A DNA stretch of 51,800 nt. Origin: Pyrodictiaceae archaeon. Lineage in GTDB: Archaea > Thermoproteota > Thermoprotei_A > Sulfolobales > WANQ01. The stretch spans positions 1-51,800 of the forward strand of contig WANQ01000035.1 of NCBI GenBank assembly GCA_015521735.1, read 5' to 3'. Below are positions 33,077 to 42,428 of this stretch, in pieces. The translations under genes and the position numbers were made by a program. The notes under the pieces are model-generated. The model was not told where the DNA came from, ran no database searches, and saw only the letters and a list, made by a program, of their open reading frames with translations. Numbering within the stretch: position 1 is the first letter of the stretch; each line of letters begins with the position of its first letter.

Positions 33077-34576
33077 ATGCCTAAGATAAGGGTATTTACA
33101 ATAGTTATGTTAATAATAGGCTTAGCTATAATAGCAGTAGGAGCTTACTACATATACACTTCTACTAGTTCAAGCAAAGTAGTAGCTAGTCCTACACAAC
33201 AGGGTACTCAAGTCCCTACTACGCCTACGTTAACCTCAACGCCTACCTCTACGGAAACGCCAAGTGGAGCTAGTATACCCGAAGCATTAGCTGAATGGAA
33301 GCCTCCCGAGAAGATTAAGGCTGCATGGATATATGTTGGACCTGTAGGTGATTTTGGCTGGAGTTATATGCATGATATTGGTAGGAGAGTTGTAGCGAGA
33401 CTCTATAGTGATTGGCTTGAATCCACTTATGTTGAAAGTGTTAGTGAGTCACAGTTATCTGAGGTAATAGACAATCTTGTTAGCCAAGGATACAACGTTA
33501 TCTTCACCACATCCTTTGAGTTCATGGATAAAACCATTGAGGCTAGTAAACGTTATCCTAATGTAATGTTCTTCCACTGTAGTGGCTATAAGAGGAGATC
33601 TAATGTTGGAACATATTTTGCCGACCTCTACCAAGTATACTATCTCAACGGCTTAATAGCTGGAGCACTAACCAAGACTGGTAAGATAGGCTATGTAGCA
33701 GCCTTCACTATACCAGAAGTTGTTAGACACATCAATGCTTTCGCTATAGGTGCTAAAGAGGTAGGAGAACAATTAGGTAAGAACATAACCGTATACGTCA
33801 TACAGATAGGTGCATGGTATGATCCAGATAAGGCTAAACGTGCTGCTCAAACACTTGTAGAACAATACGACGTTGACGTTATAGCTTATACTGAGGACTC
33901 AACAGCTATAATAGAATATGCACAGAAACTCTATGAAGAGACTGGTAAAAGAGTATACGTTTTCAGCCACTATAGCCCTGGATATGTTTACGGCCCAGAT
34001 GTTGTTGTAAGCGGTCAGCTTGTGAGATGGGAGGTTATCTACGCTGACATATTAGCTAAGATAAAAGCTGGAATATACACTCCATACAACTTAGAGAACG
34101 TTGACTACTGGTATCTATTAAATACAGGTGCAGTAGACCTAGGATGCCATATCTATGATAACGGTACTGTCATGAGGATTAACCCTAAGTTCATACCACT
34201 ACTTAAGGAGATTAAGGTTAAGGATAAGCTTACTGGTGAGACACTAAGCGTTTACGACCTAGTAATGCGTAGATATAAGGAGATGAAAGAATCATACATA
34301 CTAGCATCTCTTCAGGGAACAGCTGTAACACACGCCTACGAGAATACTGTTAAGATACCAGTAAACTATGGTACCAAGGAGAACCCACTAGTAAAAGACT
34401 ACTATATAGCAGGAATATTCGACCCGTTCACAGGGCCATTAACAGGTTATAGCATTGAGCCGGGCAGGTATGGAGAGAAAGTAGTAGTACCAGAAGGAGT
34501 TAGACTAGGCCACGACGACTTATGGTCTATGCAGTGGTTTGTTGACTGGGTAGTCTTCCTATCCAAGGGAGGCTAA
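33077..34576 (+). CDS. BMP/PnrA-family substrate-binding lipoprotein-like protein (nucleoside ABC importer)
   Basis: A 499-residue extracytoplasmic binding protein of the BMP family (Med/PnrA), whose characterised members bind purine nucleosides. The start at 33077 gives an N-terminal helix (MPKIRVFTIVMLIIGLAII), then a Ser/Thr/Pro linker (about 30-70). The family core follows: KAAWIYVGPVGDFGWSYMHDIGRR, FTTSFEFMDKTIEASKRYPNVMFFHCSGY, GTYFADLYQVYYLNGLIAGALTKTGKIGYVAA and AQTLVEQYDVDVIAYTEDST. It is longer than bacterial homologues (about 350) because of the linker and a C-terminal extension. A frame open to 32954 is not supported by the TATA box position. Confidence 0.9.
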   Translation: MPKIRVFTIVMLIIGLAIIAVGAYYIYTSTSSSKVVASPTQQGTQVPTTPTLTSTPTSTETPSGASIPEALAEWKPPEKIKAAWIYVGPVGDFGWSYMHDIGRRVVARLYSDWLESTYVESVSESQLSEVIDNLVSQGYNVIFTTSFEFMDKTIEASKRYPNVMFFHCSGYKRRSNVGTYFADLYQVYYLNGLIAGALTKTGKIGYVAAFTIPEVVRHINAFAIGAKEVGEQLGKNITVYVIQIGAWYDPDKAKRAAQTLVEQYDVDVIAYTEDSTAIIEYAQKLYEETGKRVYVFSHYSPGYVYGPDVVVSGQLVRWEVIYADILAKIKAGIYTPYNLENVDYWYLLNTGAVDLGCHIYDNGTVMRINPKFIPLLKEIKVKDKLTGETLSVYDLVMRRYKEMKESYILASLQGTAVTHAYENTVKIPVNYGTKENPLVKDYYIAGIFDPFTGPLTGYSIEPGRYGEKVVVPEGVRLGHDDLWSMQWFVDWVVFLSKGG

Positions 34577-34608
34577 TAGAGAACAAGTAGTTATTTCGGG
34601 TGCATGCT

Positions 34609-36162
34609 ATGAGCGCGTTTTTATCTAATAAAGTTTTTTCAAATATATCCAAGTTTTCACGTGAAGTTAAGCCCCTAGTATCTCTTAGAGGAATCACTAA
34701 GAAATTTCCTGGAGTAGTAGCACTAGATAATGTATCACTAGACATTTATCCTGGCGAAATCCTTGCACTTCTAGGAGAAAATGGTGCAGGTAAGTCAACT
34801 CTAGTTAAAATACTGTATGGACTATATACTCCAGATAAAGGTGAAGTAATAGTCTATGGGGAAAAGACTAAGATTCTTAGCCCTAGACATGCTGTGAGTA
34901 AGGGGATAGTATTAGTTCCTCAAACACCGCATTTAATAGATTCTTTAAGTGTTCTTGAAAACTTGATCATAGGTTTAAGGGAGTATGGTGTATTTGCTAG
35001 AGTGGATTTGATAGAAGATCGTGTAAGAGAGATAGCATTAAGTATAGGTATAGAATTAGATCCTAGGAAACCCGTAGCTACTTTAAGTTATACGCAAAAG
35101 CAATTGGTAAGTATTATACGTGCACTCTTATTAAAAGCTAGAGTTCTATTAGTAGATGAAGCTACAACATTATTGCCCTCTAGGGAGAAGGAGAAGTTCT
35201 ATACACTATTTAGAAGGTTTACTGAAGGTGGTGGTAGTGTTGTATTGATAACTCATAAGGTAGTTGAAGCGTTAAGGGTAGCTGATAGAATAGCTGTTTT
35301 AAAGTCTGGTAGGCTAGTAGGTGTAATTGATAGGGATAGAGCACGTGTAGAGGATGTAAGGAAGCTAATGTTTGGTAAGACAGTAACGAACAACTTACAG
35401 GTGAGGCTTAAGAGGACGGAGCATATTGATGGTGGCAAAAGAGTATTGGAGGTAATGGGTCTTTGGGTTAGTAGGTGGTTTGGAGACTATGTTGTTAGGG
35501 GTGTAAGTCTAAGTGTTCGTAGAGGAGAAGTTGTAGGTATTGCTGGTATAGCAGGTAATGGCCAGGAGGAGCTTGTTCAAGCAATAGTGGGTTTAGTTAA
35601 ACCTGTAAGAGGTAGTATAAGATTACTTGGAGTAGATGTTACTGGGAAGGGTGTTGAGCTTACACGTAAGCTAGGACTAGGTTATATCCCAGATATACCT
35701 ATGAGGTATGGTGTTTCAATAGATAATACTATCGAAGAGAATATTGCTGCTTTACTAGTTAGGGGGAAGATTATAAAGTGGAGAAGAGTTAATGAGTTTA
35801 CTTCAAAGCTTATTAGAGAGTATGATGTTAAGGCTCCTCATCCGAGAGTACCAGTTAAGGTGTTATCTGGAGGTAACTTAATGAAAGTGCTTGTATCTAG
35901 AGAGCTTGCTATTGCTAGGAGTCTACTTGTTGCACATAATCCTACTAGGGCGTTAGATGAGGTTTCAGCAAGACTTGTTAGGAGAATGATTCGTGAGAAA
36001 GCTGTCGGGGAGGGTGTAGGTGTTCTTCTTGTATCAGAGGATTTGGATGAGGTCTTAGAGCTTAGTGATAGGATACTAGTAATTAATTCTGGTAGAATAG
36101 TTGGAGTCTTCGACGCTAATAGGGTTGAACGTGAACGTATTGAGGAGCTTATGGTGGCTTAG
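34609..36162 (+). CDS. Nucleoside ABC importer ATPase (two fused ABC domains)
   Basis: A 517-residue tandem ABC ATPase of the RbsA/BmpB-like class. The N-terminal domain has Walker A GENGAGKS and Walker B VLLVDEATTLLP, but its signature is degenerate (LSYTQKQL). The C-terminal domain has a modified Walker A (GIAGNGQEE), signature LSGGNLMK, and a Walker B VAHNPTRALDE lacking the usual Glu. Such asymmetry is normal in this class. It starts with ATG 34609 after GGGTG; GTG 34600 is possible. It lies between the binding-protein and permease genes, with a 3-base gap to the latter. Confidence 0.92.
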   Translation: MSAFLSNKVFSNISKFSREVKPLVSLRGITKKFPGVVALDNVSLDIYPGEILALLGENGAGKSTLVKILYGLYTPDKGEVIVYGEKTKILSPRHAVSKGIVLVPQTPHLIDSLSVLENLIIGLREYGVFARVDLIEDRVREIALSIGIELDPRKPVATLSYTQKQLVSIIRALLLKARVLLVDEATTLLPSREKEKFYTLFRRFTEGGGSVVLITHKVVEALRVADRIAVLKSGRLVGVIDRDRARVEDVRKLMFGKTVTNNLQVRLKRTEHIDGGKRVLEVMGLWVSRWFGDYVVRGVSLSVRRGEVVGIAGIAGNGQEELVQAIVGLVKPVRGSIRLLGVDVTGKGVELTRKLGLGYIPDIPMRYGVSIDNTIEENIAALLVRGKIIKWRRVNEFTSKLIREYDVKAPHPRVPVKVLSGGNLMKVLVSRELAIARSLLVAHNPTRALDEVSARLVRRMIREKAVGEGVGVLLVSEDLDEVLELSDRILVINSGRIVGVFDANRVERERIEELMVA

Positions 36163-36165
36163 CTT

Positions 36166-37227
36166 ATGGTATACCTGGTTGTTTTGAGGAGAACTAAGCC
36201 TTTACCATATGCTTCAATACTAGTACCCGTAATATCAATACTATTAGGTGTATTATTGTCTTCGATAATACTTTACTTGTTAGCTAGTATTCCACCACTA
36301 GCTTTATTTAATCTTATAGTTCGTTCTTTTACTTCACCTACTGTCTTAAAGGATACTCTAATCTTAACACTTATTGGGTTATCACTAGTTATAGCGTTTA
36401 AGGCATCTATATGGAATATTGGTGCTGAAGGACAATTCCATATGGGTATGCTTGTTGCTACATGGATAGCCTTGTTTACTCCTATAGCCTCAATACCAGT
36501 ACTTGCTAAGATTACATGTATACTTGCTGGTGCTGTTGCTGGTGCTTTATGGGCTATTCTAGCTGGTGTTCTTAGAGCTTATGTAGGGCTTGATGAGGTA
36601 CCAGTAACTTTGATGCTTAACTATGTTGCATACTATGTACTTGACGTACTGGTTTATGGTCCTTGGAGAGGGAGGTTTACTTATGGTTATATTAGGACTG
36701 ATGAGATACCGGAGAATCTTTGGCTAACACTTATACCTGGTACAACAGCTCATGTAGAGGTCTTAGCTACTGTCCTCATTGTAGGCTTAGCTATATGGTT
36801 TATGTTTAAGTACACGATTGTAGGGTTGAGGTTGAGGATTCTAGGTTCTAATCCTGAGTTTTTAAGAGCATCTGGTGTAAATGTTAAGCACATGGTTGTC
36901 TTGGCATTAGGTTTATCTGGTGCTATAGCTGGTATGGTAGGAGCACTGTACTTGCTTGGAGATACTCATAGGGTATCCTATCCTGTAGAAGCCCAAACAG
37001 CTGGGTATGGGTATCTTGGCATACTTGTAGCGTGGTTATCAATGCTTGATGTAAGGGGTTTACCCTTAGCTGCTTATGTTGTAAGTTCTCTTAGAGTTAC
37101 TGGGATAACAATGCAGATAGCTGGCTTAGGTGGTACTGCTATAGTGTTCTTGTTTATGGGCTCTGTTCTCCTAACCTATACCGTAGCTAAGGTGTTCTCT
37201 GAATACACTATAGTTATCCGGAGGTAA
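36166..37227 (+). CDS. Nucleoside ABC importer permease 1 (BPD_transp_2)
   Basis: A 353-residue permease of the branched-chain/sugar/nucleoside class with about 9-10 helices. Typical stretches are SIWNIGAEGQFHMGMLVATW, AILAGVLRAYVGLDEVPVTLMLNYVAYY and GLRLRILGSNPEFLRASGVNVKHMVVLALGLSGAIAGM. It starts with ATG 36166, three bases after the ATPase stop. It pairs with permease 2. Confidence 0.92.
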   Translation: MVYLVVLRRTKPLPYASILVPVISILLGVLLSSIILYLLASIPPLALFNLIVRSFTSPTVLKDTLILTLIGLSLVIAFKASIWNIGAEGQFHMGMLVATWIALFTPIASIPVLAKITCILAGAVAGALWAILAGVLRAYVGLDEVPVTLMLNYVAYYVLDVLVYGPWRGRFTYGYIRTDEIPENLWLTLIPGTTAHVEVLATVLIVGLAIWFMFKYTIVGLRLRILGSNPEFLRASGVNVKHMVVLALGLSGAIAGMVGALYLLGDTHRVSYPVEAQTAGYGYLGILVAWLSMLDVRGLPLAAYVVSSLRVTGITMQIAGLGGTAIVFLFMGSVLLTYTVAKVFSEYTIVIRR

Positions 37228-37233
37228 TGGGCT

Positions 37234-38136
37234 ATGATAGAGGAGCTTATAGGTATTGTACCAGTATTCGCGACGTATTATCTTGTAGCACTAGGTCATG
37301 GATTCTTTGAGAAATCAGGTGTTCTTAACCTAGCAATTGATGGATTATTTGTTCTAGGAGCTACTATAGCGTTCGCGTTAGCTGCTTATACGCTTAATCC
37401 ATGGATTGGTGTTATTGGGTCAAGTATAGTGTGTTCATTGTTTGGTGTATTCATAGCTTATGTAGCTACGAAACTACCCGTAAGTCATGGTGCTCTAGGC
37501 TTATCGTTAATGTTCCTGGGGTATGGTTTAAGCCTTGTAGTAGGTATACCAGTAAGCAATTATGTTTACGCTAAAGCATTAAATCCATCAACATATACAG
37601 TACCAGCCACTGATACTGTTCTAGTGGTATTGCTTGCTTCATCTATTCTTATTGGAGTAGTGTTACACTACGTCTTGGATAGGACCAAGCTTGGAGCAAT
37701 GATAAAAGCTAGTGGTGAAGACCCACACGTAGCTGAAGCGTTAGGAGTGGATGTGGTTAGAACTAGGGTTATTGCAGGAGTAATAGGGTATGCGTTAATA
37801 GGCTTAGGTTCAGCCTACTTTACACTAGTATGGCGTAGTGGGTGGGATCCAAAAATATATCTTCTAGGACATGGCTGGATAGCATTTGCTATATCCTTAG
37901 CAGCTGGAAGACAACCTATACTAACAATGCTTACAGCTAGCCTATTTGCTGGATTAGTGAGGCACCAGTATGTTGTACAAGTAGCTTTGGGGTTGTCAAC
38001 TGAAATAGCTAAAATGCTACCATTTATAGTAGCATTAGCTTCTATGACACTATTCTATGTAACACCGTTTAAGAGGAAAATGGCTTCACCTAAGAGTTTA
38101 GGTAAGCCATACTATCGTGAGGAGAGAACAGTATAG
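37234..38136 (+). CDS. Nucleoside ABC importer permease 2 (BPD_transp_2)
   Basis: A 300-residue permease with FFEKSGVLNLAIDGLFVLGATIAFALA near the N-terminus and LGAMIKASGEDPHVAEALGVDVVRTRVIAGVIGYALIGLGSAYF in the middle, both class markers. About 8 helices are predicted by eye, with a basic C-terminal tail. It starts 7 bases after permease 1. It completes a BmpDEFG-like transporter. Confidence 0.92.
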   Translation: MIEELIGIVPVFATYYLVALGHGFFEKSGVLNLAIDGLFVLGATIAFALAAYTLNPWIGVIGSSIVCSLFGVFIAYVATKLPVSHGALGLSLMFLGYGLSLVVGIPVSNYVYAKALNPSTYTVPATDTVLVVLLASSILIGVVLHYVLDRTKLGAMIKASGEDPHVAEALGVDVVRTRVIAGVIGYALIGLGSAYFTLVWRSGWDPKIYLLGHGWIAFAISLAAGRQPILTMLTASLFAGLVRHQYVVQVALGLSTEIAKMLPFIVALASMTLFYVTPFKRKMASPKSLGKPYYREERTV

Positions 38137-38150
38137 GCAAATAGAAGGTT

Positions 38151-39368
38151 TTAGGAAAGAGGTTTGATACGTCTTTTGTATCTTTTAGCCATGTCTACTA
38201 GTGATTCTACGTCTAGTGTCTTCAGTGTTGTCTCGGGTATTATGGATTGATCTGGTACTATTAGAATTTTCTCTGCTTCTTCAAATCTATTTAGCTTCTC
38301 CTCTATTCTACGTATTTCCTCTTTATCTAGCTTGTTCTTCCACTTCACTTCAGCTACTATTCTTATCTTATTGAATTCTACTAGTGCTATGTCTATTTCA
38401 GGTTCAAGTATTTTTACCGGTTTAAGCCCCATTAACTCTGCTAGTAGTCTCTCCATGAACCTCTCTATGAGTAATGGCATGTAGTTACGTACTATTTTTT
38501 CTATGTACTCCCATGTTAATGGGATGTCGAAGAAGCCGTACTTAGCGTTCATATAGTATTCTATTTCTGTTAACGGTGATATGTGTCTGTAGAAGCTTTT
38601 CCTCCTCTTACCCCATACTTCTACTCTTTCTATTAGCCCTGATTTAACTAGTATGTCTATGTACTTCGTTATATATGATGTACTGGAGCCTGGTATTACT
38701 CCTCTTGAGTAAAGATATGATGCTATTTCTGATAACTTGTTCTTACCAGCTGCTATTGCTTCAAGTATCATGTCGTATCGGCGTGTATGTACTTGGTCTT
38801 CTTCATCTAGTACTTCTCCTACTAGTGATTGCGCAAACTCTTTTCCCGATAATATTATGTCTTTGATTTTTCTACCTATTAGTGTTGGCTCCTGATAGAA
38901 TACTAGGTGTTCTATTAGTTCTCTACCACTCATAGGCCAATCAGTACTCAGTAACTCTACTGGTGATAGTAGTCCAACCATTCTTATAGAGAATAGTCCT
39001 TTAAGAGGAGCTTCTGGTCCCTCAGTGAACTTCCTATGGTAGTGCATTGTAGAAGTTATTAATACTAGGTTATCAGTACATAAGCCTGCTTGTAATACAT
39101 CGAATAGCTTGGGATCAGCTCTATGGAATTCATCGAGGATTATATTATCTTCTATTCTACAGATTCTCGTGAAAGCTCTAGTATCAAGTTCAAGATCTTC
39201 TACTGGATCATATATTGTTCCCCCCTTCCTAACAATATAGTAGTGGTAGTTTGCTAACACATATCTAGCATAGAATGTTTTACCTGTCTTCCTCCTACCA
39301 TATAGTAGTCTTCTACCACTAGTCTTCAAGAACTCTTCTAGCTTTGGTCTTCTTACTATGATACCCAT
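38151..39368 (-). CDS. P-loop ATPase with DUF234-like nuclease-type C-terminus
   Basis: A 405-residue protein of the archaeal ATPase-DUF234 type. Its P-loop domain is short: Walker A YGRRKTGKTF near residue 23-32 and Walker B NIILDEFHRAD. A winged helix follows (NKLSEIASYLYSRGV...YITKYIDILVKSGLIER). The C-terminal domain (about 270-405) contains EPEIDIALVEFNKIRIVAEVKWKN, which matches a PD-(D/E)xK nuclease core (Asp...Glu-x-Lys). The family is common in archaea and some members lie in mobile or defence regions; no role is established. Its promoter carries repeated GATAC elements. Confidence 0.85.
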   Translation of the reverse strand: MGIIVRRPKLEEFLKTSGRRLLYGRRKTGKTFYARYVLANYHYYIVRKGGTIYDPVEDLELDTRAFTRICRIEDNIILDEFHRADPKLFDVLQAGLCTDNLVLITSTMHYHRKFTEGPEAPLKGLFSIRMVGLLSPVELLSTDWPMSGRELIEHLVFYQEPTLIGRKIKDIILSGKEFAQSLVGEVLDEEDQVHTRRYDMILEAIAAGKNKLSEIASYLYSRGVIPGSSTSYITKYIDILVKSGLIERVEVWGKRRKSFYRHISPLTEIEYYMNAKYGFFDIPLTWEYIEKIVRNYMPLLIERFMERLLAELMGLKPVKILEPEIDIALVEFNKIRIVAEVKWKNKLDKEEIRRIEEKLNRFEEAEKILIVPDQSIIPETTLKTLDVESLVDMAKRYKRRIKPLS

Positions 39369-39402
39369 AGTATGATACCCTCAGTATGATACTGTCAGTA
39401 TC
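39369..39402 (-). promoter_or_regulatory. Operator-like repeats before the ATPase-DUF234 gene
   Basis: agtatgatac occurs at 39369-39378 and 39383-39392. The second copy overlaps the perfect inverted repeat gatact-gtc-agtatc (39388-39402). A minus-strand TATA-like cttaaaatac lies at about 39406-39415. The elements fill the space between TATA box and ATG (39368), where a repressor would act. Confidence 0.55.
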
Positions 39403-39499
39403 TAGTATTTTAAGAATACTTTAATTCTGATACAATAAATACTTTTTATAGCAGGTTAAGTCTTAAAGACCTAGAACATAGAAAAGTATAGGGAGTAAT

Positions 39500-39643
39500 T
39501 TGAGCAATCATAGGTTTAAGGCAAGAATAGGCCATATATATCCATTAAGGAGGAGAATAGGCCATATATACCCGTTGAAAAAGCTAGGTGAAGTAATTGG
39601 CGGTAAGAGTAAAGTTGAAGATCAAAGCACTGAAGACAGGTAG
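39500..39643 (+). CDS. Small basic protein overlapping the retropepsin-like gene (copy 2)
   Basis: A 47-residue frame from TTG 39500 with NHRFKARIG near its start, a duplicated peptide RIGHIYPL, and a charged tail. It overlaps the first 47 bases of the retropepsin-like gene in the +1 frame. This is the same relation as the 25726-25848/25338-25766 pair, where the motif is DHRTRIGRI. A TATA-like ctttttatag lies at 39442-39451. It is called because the architecture occurs twice; function is unknown. Confidence 0.45.
   Translation: MSNHRFKARIGHIYPLRRRIGHIYPLKKLGEVIGGKSKVEDQSTEDR
39524..39577. repeat. 30-base period duplication encoding RIGHIYPL twice
   Basis: agaataggccatatata occurs at 39524-39540 and 39554-39570. 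Both units encode RIGHIYPL in the small gene, but the codons for Tyr, Pro and Leu differ (tat/tac, cca/ccg, tta/ttg). Silent differences only suggest the peptide has been kept. Confidence 0.75.
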
Positions 39644-40025
39644 AGAAGCTCTAACATCAGCACTAGTTAATTCCGGTTTCGAAGCAGAAACACCACAACT
39701 ACTTATTCCACGTAGGCTAGCCTTAGAGCTTGGCTTATGGCCTCCACCTGAAGAAGCCTTCATAGTTGAAGTTGGAACAGCTGGTGGACCAGTTAGAAAC
39801 TACCTAGTACCTAGTGCAGCTGAAGTATACGTTGTAACTAGGGATAGAATTGTAGGTCCTAGGAAATGCGATGTAATGATATCTAATATAGAATACGAAG
39901 TACTTATTAGCGATAAGCTAGGCGGTGAACTAGGAATAGTTATCTTAGACCTAAGAGGAAAGTGGAGATTCCATGATGAAGAAGATAGGGTAAGGAAAAC
40001 TGAGCCACCACAATACTGGTTATAG
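39597..40025 (+). CDS. Retropepsin-like (clan AA) protein with NSG in place of DSG/DTG, paralogue 2
   Basis: A 142-residue paralogue of 25338-25766. Shared stretches are ALVNSGFEAETPQLLIP, LGLWPP, TAGGP, EVLISDKL and the C-terminal RVRK-TEPP-W. The retropepsin active-site Asp is again Asn (Asn25). It starts with TTG 39597 after GGTGA with five-base spacing, within the small gene copy 2. Conservation of NSG in both copies argues for a non-protease role, such as binding. Confidence 0.6.
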   Translation: MAVRVKLKIKALKTGREALTSALVNSGFEAETPQLLIPRRLALELGLWPPPEEAFIVEVGTAGGPVRNYLVPSAAEVYVVTRDRIVGPRKCDVMISNIEYEVLISDKLGGELGIVILDLRGKWRFHDEEDRVRKTEPPQYWL

Positions 40026-40172
40026 TTGAAAAGGCTAGGGTAAACTAGCTATTCTCTACTACTACGTTATATCGTGTAGAAGTGTTCTAGTATCTCGCTC
40101 TAACACGTACTATAGGTTAATGTTAACTACTATGCACACCCTATTACACGTAGAGTGTCCTAGGAGAGAAAA

Positions 40173-42323
40173 GTGGTGTTAAATGTGAGAGAGAAAACAT
40201 ATAAGATAATAGCTATTACCTCAACCATACTGCTATTAGGGTTAATCATAGCTATCTCATACATACTAGTATCTAGTCCTAGAACAGTCACAGTAACGGA
40301 AACCATAACCTATACTACCACTATACCAGCTACAATTACAATAACAGTACCTCAAACAAGTAGACCCTGGTGGAGCCATAACAATAATACTGTTTTCGGA
40401 GAAGTATCAGGGGAAGTAAATAGTATTTCAAGTAAGTTAATCAACATTACTAAAACATTAGTGAAAGTTCAAGAAAGAATAGGGTACGTCTACCCCATAA
40501 TGTATGTAGGCAAAGTAGCCGTACCCACAGTAACAGTAACTTCCACAGCAACAGTAACTGTTCCAACAGCAACTCCCATGCCAACAACCGTAGCACCCAT
40601 AGAGTCTACTGTAACAGTACCAGAATACTCAACTACAAACATACAAGTAGTTGGCGTAGACGAGCAAGACATAGTGAAAACTAATGGTACACACATATTC
40701 ATTGCCTCCAGAGGACTAGTCTACATAGTTAAAGCATACCCTGTAGAAGAAATGGAGAAGAAGGTAATCAATGCAACAGCAACCATAAACAACATTACAG
40801 GGCCCATAGAGGTTAAAGTAACATATGGTAACACGACAATACCAGTAGTAAAAGAGTATCTAAGAGTAAACGTTATAGGACTATACCTATACAATGACAA
40901 AGTAATAGTGTTGGCTCAAGCAAGTTATCCGCGAAGCTACATATTCTATGAGGGAGGAGTAATCAATGAGTCAAACATGCCACCATACATACTATATCCA
41001 ACAACATGGATACTAGTATACAATAGCAGTGGAAGACTATTAGACTATGCATGGATTACTGGTAACCTATTAGACTCAAGGCTAAGTAAAGGTAAACTAG
41101 TAGTCGTAGCACGTGAAGGAATATACTATATACCTAGACCACTAGTAAAGATAGGAACACGAGTAGAACAACCCATACCTAAATCATATACTAGCTGGGG
41201 GCCAATACCATTAAAGTCTACAGCAATACTAGGACTACCACTAACACAATCAACAAATATAATGCTATTAAACCTAGAAAACGGTAGGCGAAGCGCTGTA
41301 TCAATTAAGGGTCCACAAGCAAACTTCATATACATGACCGTAGACGGAGACGTATACATACTATCAAATGCCTACTGGTATCGTATACTACCAGTTATAG
41401 ACGAGATAGCAGAGAAGATAAAGAATGCTTCAAGTATTGAGGAAATAGAGAAAATAGTAGAAAACATAACAATACCTAAACCATCAGAATACGGTGAAAC
41501 CATAGTAACCTATGTTTCAACAAGGGAGTCTAATCTAAGAGTAGAATCATATAATATACTAGAAGGAATAGCTACTAACCAGTTCGCAGTAGACGTATAC
41601 AATAATACATTGAGAATAGCACTACAACGAGGATGGAATCGTGGCTTCAACTTATACATATTAAATGCCACAACACTAGATGTTCTAGGAAAACTAGAAG
41701 GAGTAGCCGATGGCGAGAGAGTATATGGAGTAAGATTCATAGGGCCAAGACTATATATTGTAACCTACCGTACAGTAGACCCATTATTCGTAATAGACCT
41801 ATCAAACCCGTTTAAACCAAGAATACTAGGCTACCGTAAAGGCCCAGGATTTGACCAATACCTACACCCATGGAATGAAACCATACTCATAGGACTAGGA
41901 TACACAGATGAACGCAAACTAAGAGTAACAACATACAAAGTAAACCCTGATGCATCAATAGATCAGATAAGCCAAATAGTAATAGATGACTGGTGGACAC
42001 CCGTATTCACTAGTCCAGGTGGACATCACGCATTCCTACTAGACCGTAAACACAACCTAATACTATTCCCTGGTGCTACTGAAAGACTACACGTAGTAGA
42101 AAATGGCGTAGAAAAAATAATACAAAGAGGAGGAGTACACGTAGTAACAATAGATCCTAAGACCATGAAGCTAGGATACAAGACATACCTAGAACATCCA
42201 GGAGCACTAAGACAGGTATACATAGACGACATAATATACACTATATCACTAGACGAAGTAAAAGCATACCAACTACCACAACTAAGACAAGTAAACCAAC
42301 TAATACTAGAAGAAAACAAGTAG
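40173..42323 (+). CDS. Secreted or anchored beta-propeller protein (Beta_propel family)
   Basis: A 716-residue protein of the archaeal/bacterial C-terminal beta-propeller family (COG4880). It has an N-terminal transmembrane helix (about 12-33), a Thr/Val-rich stalk (about 38-60 and 117-150), and the family hallmark VDEQDIVKTNGTHIF at about 162-176. Propeller blades follow, e.g. GVRFIGPRLYIVTYRTVDPLFVIDLSNPFKPRILG and the C-terminal HAFLLDRKHNLILFPG. Function is unknown; it is probably a surface protein. It starts with GTG 40173 shortly after AGGAGAG; GTG 40176 is equally plausible. Confidence 0.9.
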   Translation: MVLNVREKTYKIIAITSTILLLGLIIAISYILVSSPRTVTVTETITYTTTIPATITITVPQTSRPWWSHNNNTVFGEVSGEVNSISSKLINITKTLVKVQERIGYVYPIMYVGKVAVPTVTVTSTATVTVPTATPMPTTVAPIESTVTVPEYSTTNIQVVGVDEQDIVKTNGTHIFIASRGLVYIVKAYPVEEMEKKVINATATINNITGPIEVKVTYGNTTIPVVKEYLRVNVIGLYLYNDKVIVLAQASYPRSYIFYEGGVINESNMPPYILYPTTWILVYNSSGRLLDYAWITGNLLDSRLSKGKLVVVAREGIYYIPRPLVKIGTRVEQPIPKSYTSWGPIPLKSTAILGLPLTQSTNIMLLNLENGRRSAVSIKGPQANFIYMTVDGDVYILSNAYWYRILPVIDEIAEKIKNASSIEEIEKIVENITIPKPSEYGETIVTYVSTRESNLRVESYNILEGIATNQFAVDVYNNTLRIALQRGWNRGFNLYILNATTLDVLGKLEGVADGERVYGVRFIGPRLYIVTYRTVDPLFVIDLSNPFKPRILGYRKGPGFDQYLHPWNETILIGLGYTDERKLRVTTYKVNPDASIDQISQIVIDDWWTPVFTSPGGHHAFLLDRKHNLILFPGATERLHVVENGVEKIIQRGGVHVVTIDPKTMKLGYKTYLEHPGALRQVYIDDIIYTISLDEVKAYQLPQLRQVNQLILEENK

Positions 42324-42358
42324 CCGAACAACTAAGCAAACCACTCCATCTAGGCATC

Positions 42359-42363
42359 TTTTT
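42359..42363 (+). terminator. T-run terminator candidate after the beta-propeller gene
   Basis: Five T (catctttttcc) occur 36 bases after the stop codon, before the convergent MFS gene. Confidence 0.3.
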
Positions 42364-42428
42364 CCTCCAAAACCCATGTTTTATACAACCAATGCGTATA
42401 GATATGGTAATGAATTATTTTTAGCTTG

